A stretch of 64,000 bases of DNA from Tsuneonella flava (lineage in GTDB: Bacteria; Pseudomonadota; Alphaproteobacteria; Sphingomonadales; Sphingomonadaceae): the NCBI RefSeq assembly GCF_002870965.1, contig NZ_PHSO01000004.1:620001-684000 (forward strand), given 5' to 3'. This document shows positions 62,333-64,000 of this stretch, piece by piece (position 1 is the first letter of the stretch; each line of letters starts with the position of its first letter). The position numbers and the translations under genes are program-made. The notes beneath the pieces were generated by a model. That model had not been told where the DNA came from. It did no database searches and saw nothing but the letters and a program-made list of their open reading frames with translations.

Positions 62333-64000
62333 ATGGCATTACCTCCGATTTTGAGCTGGGAAGGGCTCGGGCTGCAACAGGGCGGCCGCTGGCTGTTCGG
62401 TGGCCCCGGCACCGATGGGATCGATCTGCACATCGGCCCGCGCGACCGGCTGGCGCTGATCGGCCGCAATGGCGCAGGCAAGACCACGCTGTTCCGCCTG
62501 ATCGACAACCGGATCGAAGCCGACCGCGGCATTCGCAAGGTCAAACCCGGCACCCGCGTGGTGATGCTGGAGCAGGAACCGGACTTTACCGGCTGCGACA
62601 CGCTGATGGATTTCGCGCTGCGCGGCGAACATCCGCCCGCACAATACGAAGTGGAAGCGATTGCCGGGCAACTTGGCATCGATATGACGACCGCTTCGGC
62701 TGGGGCCAGCGGAGGCGAACGGCGGCGCGCCGCCATCGCCCGCGCGCTGGCACAGGAGCCAGACGTTCTGCTGATGGACGAGCCAACCAACCACCTCGAC
62801 CTGGCCGCGATCGACTGGCTGGAAGACTGGCTGAGCCGGTACAAGGGCGCATTCATGGTCATCAGCCACGACCGTACTTTTCTGAAACGCCTGACCACCG
62901 CGACTCTGTGGCTCGACCGCGGATCGATGCGACGCAAGGATGTCGGCTTCGGCGGGTACGAGGCGTGGGAAGAACAGGTCTATGCCGAAGAGGCGCGCGC
63001 TGCCGAACGGATGGACGCCCGGCTCAAGATAGAGGCGCACTGGCTCGAACGCGGGGTGACCGCGCGGCGCAAGCGCAATCAGGGGCGGCTGGAAAAACTG
63101 TGGCAGATGCGCGCTGCCCGTGCAGCGATGATCAACCCGCAGGGCACTGCCAAACTGCAACTGGCCAACGAAACCGAATTCAAAAGCAAGTCGGTGATCG
63201 TGGCCGACAAGATCAGCAAGACATACGGCGATCGCAAAGTGATCCGCGATTTCTCGCTGCGGATTCAGCGCGGGGACCGGATCGGCGTGGTCGGGTCCAA
63301 CGGCGCTGGCAAGACTACGCTGCTCAAGCTGCTGACCGGCGAAATCGCGCCCGACAGCGGCACGGTGGAAATTTCCCCCAAGCTTGCCGGCGTGATGATC
63401 GATCAGCAACGCAGCCTGATGGAGCCGGACCGGACCGTGCGGCAGGTGCTGGCCGAAGGCGGCGACTGGATCGACGTGGGCGACACCCGCAAACACGTGC
63501 AGGGCTATCTCAAGGAATTCCTGTTCGATCCGGCTATCGTCGATGCGAAAGTCGGCACTCTATCGGGCGGGGAACGCAGCCGTCTGTTGCTGGCCCGCGA
63601 ATTCGCCCGCAAATCCAACCTGCTGGTGCTGGACGAGCCGACCAACGACCTCGATCTCGAGACGCTCGATCTGCTGCAGGAAGTGATTGCGGACTACGAT
63701 GGCACCGTGCTGATTGTCAGCCACGACCGCGACTTTCTGGATCGCACCGTCACCATCACGCTGGGGCTGGATGGCACCGGCTATGTCGATGTCGTTGCCG
63801 GTGGCTATGAAGACTGGGAAGCCAAGCGGACGCGCAAAATGTCCAAACCGGCGAAAGCATCGGGCACCCAGCGAAGTGCGGATAGCCCCGCACCCGCACC
63901 CGCACCGCAGAGGGACAGCAAGAAGCTATCCTACAAGGATCAGCGCGACTACGAGATCCTGCCCGATCGGATCGAAGAGCTCGAACGTGCCATCGCCCGC
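62333..64000 (+). CDS. ABC-F ATP-binding protein, truncated by the window end
   Basis: 556 residues are visible before the right edge. Two ABC domains: Walker A GRNGAGKT at 44-51, signature SGGERRRAAI, DEPTNHLDL, then the ABC-F linker and a second domain with GSNGAGKTT, SGGERSRLLLA and DEPTNDLDL. The visible tail after about 500 is Ala/Pro/Lys-rich, running into a helical C-terminal region typical of the Uup/EttA-like group. ABC-F proteins act on the ribosome; the exact member cannot be told. Confidence 0.93.
   Translation, partial: MALPPILSWEGLGLQQGGRWLFGGPGTDGIDLHIGPRDRLALIGRNGAGKTTLFRLIDNRIEADRGIRKVKPGTRVVMLEQEPDFTGCDTLMDFALRGEHPPAQYEVEAIAGQLGIDMTTASAGASGGERRRAAIARALAQEPDVLLMDEPTNHLDLAAIDWLEDWLSRYKGAFMVISHDRTFLKRLTTATLWLDRGSMRRKDVGFGGYEAWEEQVYAEEARAAERMDARLKIEAHWLERGVTARRKRNQGRLEKLWQMRAARAAMINPQGTAKLQLANETEFKSKSVIVADKISKTYGDRKVIRDFSLRIQRGDRIGVVGSNGAGKTTLLKLLTGEIAPDSGTVEISPKLAGVMIDQQRSLMEPDRTVRQVLAEGGDWIDVGDTRKHVQGYLKEFLFDPAIVDAKVGTLSGGERSRLLLAREFARKSNLLVLDEPTNDLDLETLDLLQEVIADYDGTVLIVSHDRDFLDRTVTITLGLDGTGYVDVVAGGYEDWEAKRTRKMSKPAKASGTQRSADSPAPAPAPQRDSKKLSYKDQRDYEILPDRIEELERAIAR

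Noticed and set aside
62143-63810. A 555-codon open frame on the plus strand
   Set aside because: It is the +2 shadow of the ABC-F gene, with no domain sense and strong Arg/Asp bias.
1-64000. CRISPR array or prophage
   Set aside because: No regularly spaced direct repeats and no phage structural, integrase or lysis genes were seen.

Overview
The window is a GC-rich, gene-dense bacterial chromosome segment whose content points to an alphaproteobacterium of the order Sphingomonadales, probably Erythrobacteraceae. That placement is inferred from gene order and families (DUF2849/DUF934 in the sulfite-reductase operon, a stand-alone NDUFS4-like complex I subunit, the rpsB-to-fabZ envelope cluster, a ccmC-to-ccmI cytochrome c operon without ccmAB); I could not run a similarity search. 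Almost everything is housekeeping; the only clearly accessory stretch is about 52.7-56.0 kb.

Layout. 0-4.5 kb: end of an MscS channel, then a tightly overlapping sulfur-assimilation operon cobA-DUF2849-cysI-DUF934-cysH. 4.5-12 kb: secreted thermonuclease, pgsA, an LplT-like MFS carrier, an orphan ThDP enzyme, CsbD, EVE protein and a GGDEF/EAL protein. 12-15.7 kb: dapF-mtaB-ftsY-ispZ, coupled by 4-base overlaps. 15.7-24 kb: REP-like hairpins, kup, the ccmC-D-E-F-G-H-I operon (with a 46-residue ccmD), a leucine-dehydrogenase-like gene and tRNA-His. 24-38 kb: a 2OG oxygenase, a DksA-like protein, rpmE, then a long minus-strand cluster rpsB-tsf-pyrH-frr-uppS-cdsA-dxr-rseP-bamA-ompH-fabZ joining translation, lipid carrier synthesis, isoprenoids and outer-membrane assembly, followed by a SIMPL protein and a group of three DnaA-box-like sites. 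38-46 kb: pssA-psd, a KAS III-like synthase, a small Ala/Ser/Asp-rich lipoprotein, tRNA-Tyr, rlmB, hup and lon. 46-52.7 kb: ybaB-dnaX, a DUF4188 protein, SRP RNA, the NDUFS4-like subunit, hrpB, and a small XRE regulator/membrane protein operon with its own operator-like palindrome.

Accessory region. Between 52722 and 54837 lies what I read as one complete IS1595-family transposon of about 2.1 kb: 46-base terminal inverted repeats (39 of 46 identical), an intact DDE transposase with a zinc ribbon, and three passenger genes (a two-TM protein, an ImmA/IrrE metallopeptidase and a small acidic protein). It sits just upstream of the XRE operon. A degraded IS5-type transposase remnant lies 1 kb further on (about 55.7-55.96 kb). 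This passenger-carrying element is the best candidate here for something not well described.

56-64 kb: ispB-type polyprenyl synthase, a small chorismate mutase, a Cys-rich Sel1-like periplasmic protein, a PepSY-like/OmpR regulator/histidine kinase group, a second SIMPL protein and an ABC-F ATPase cut by the window end.
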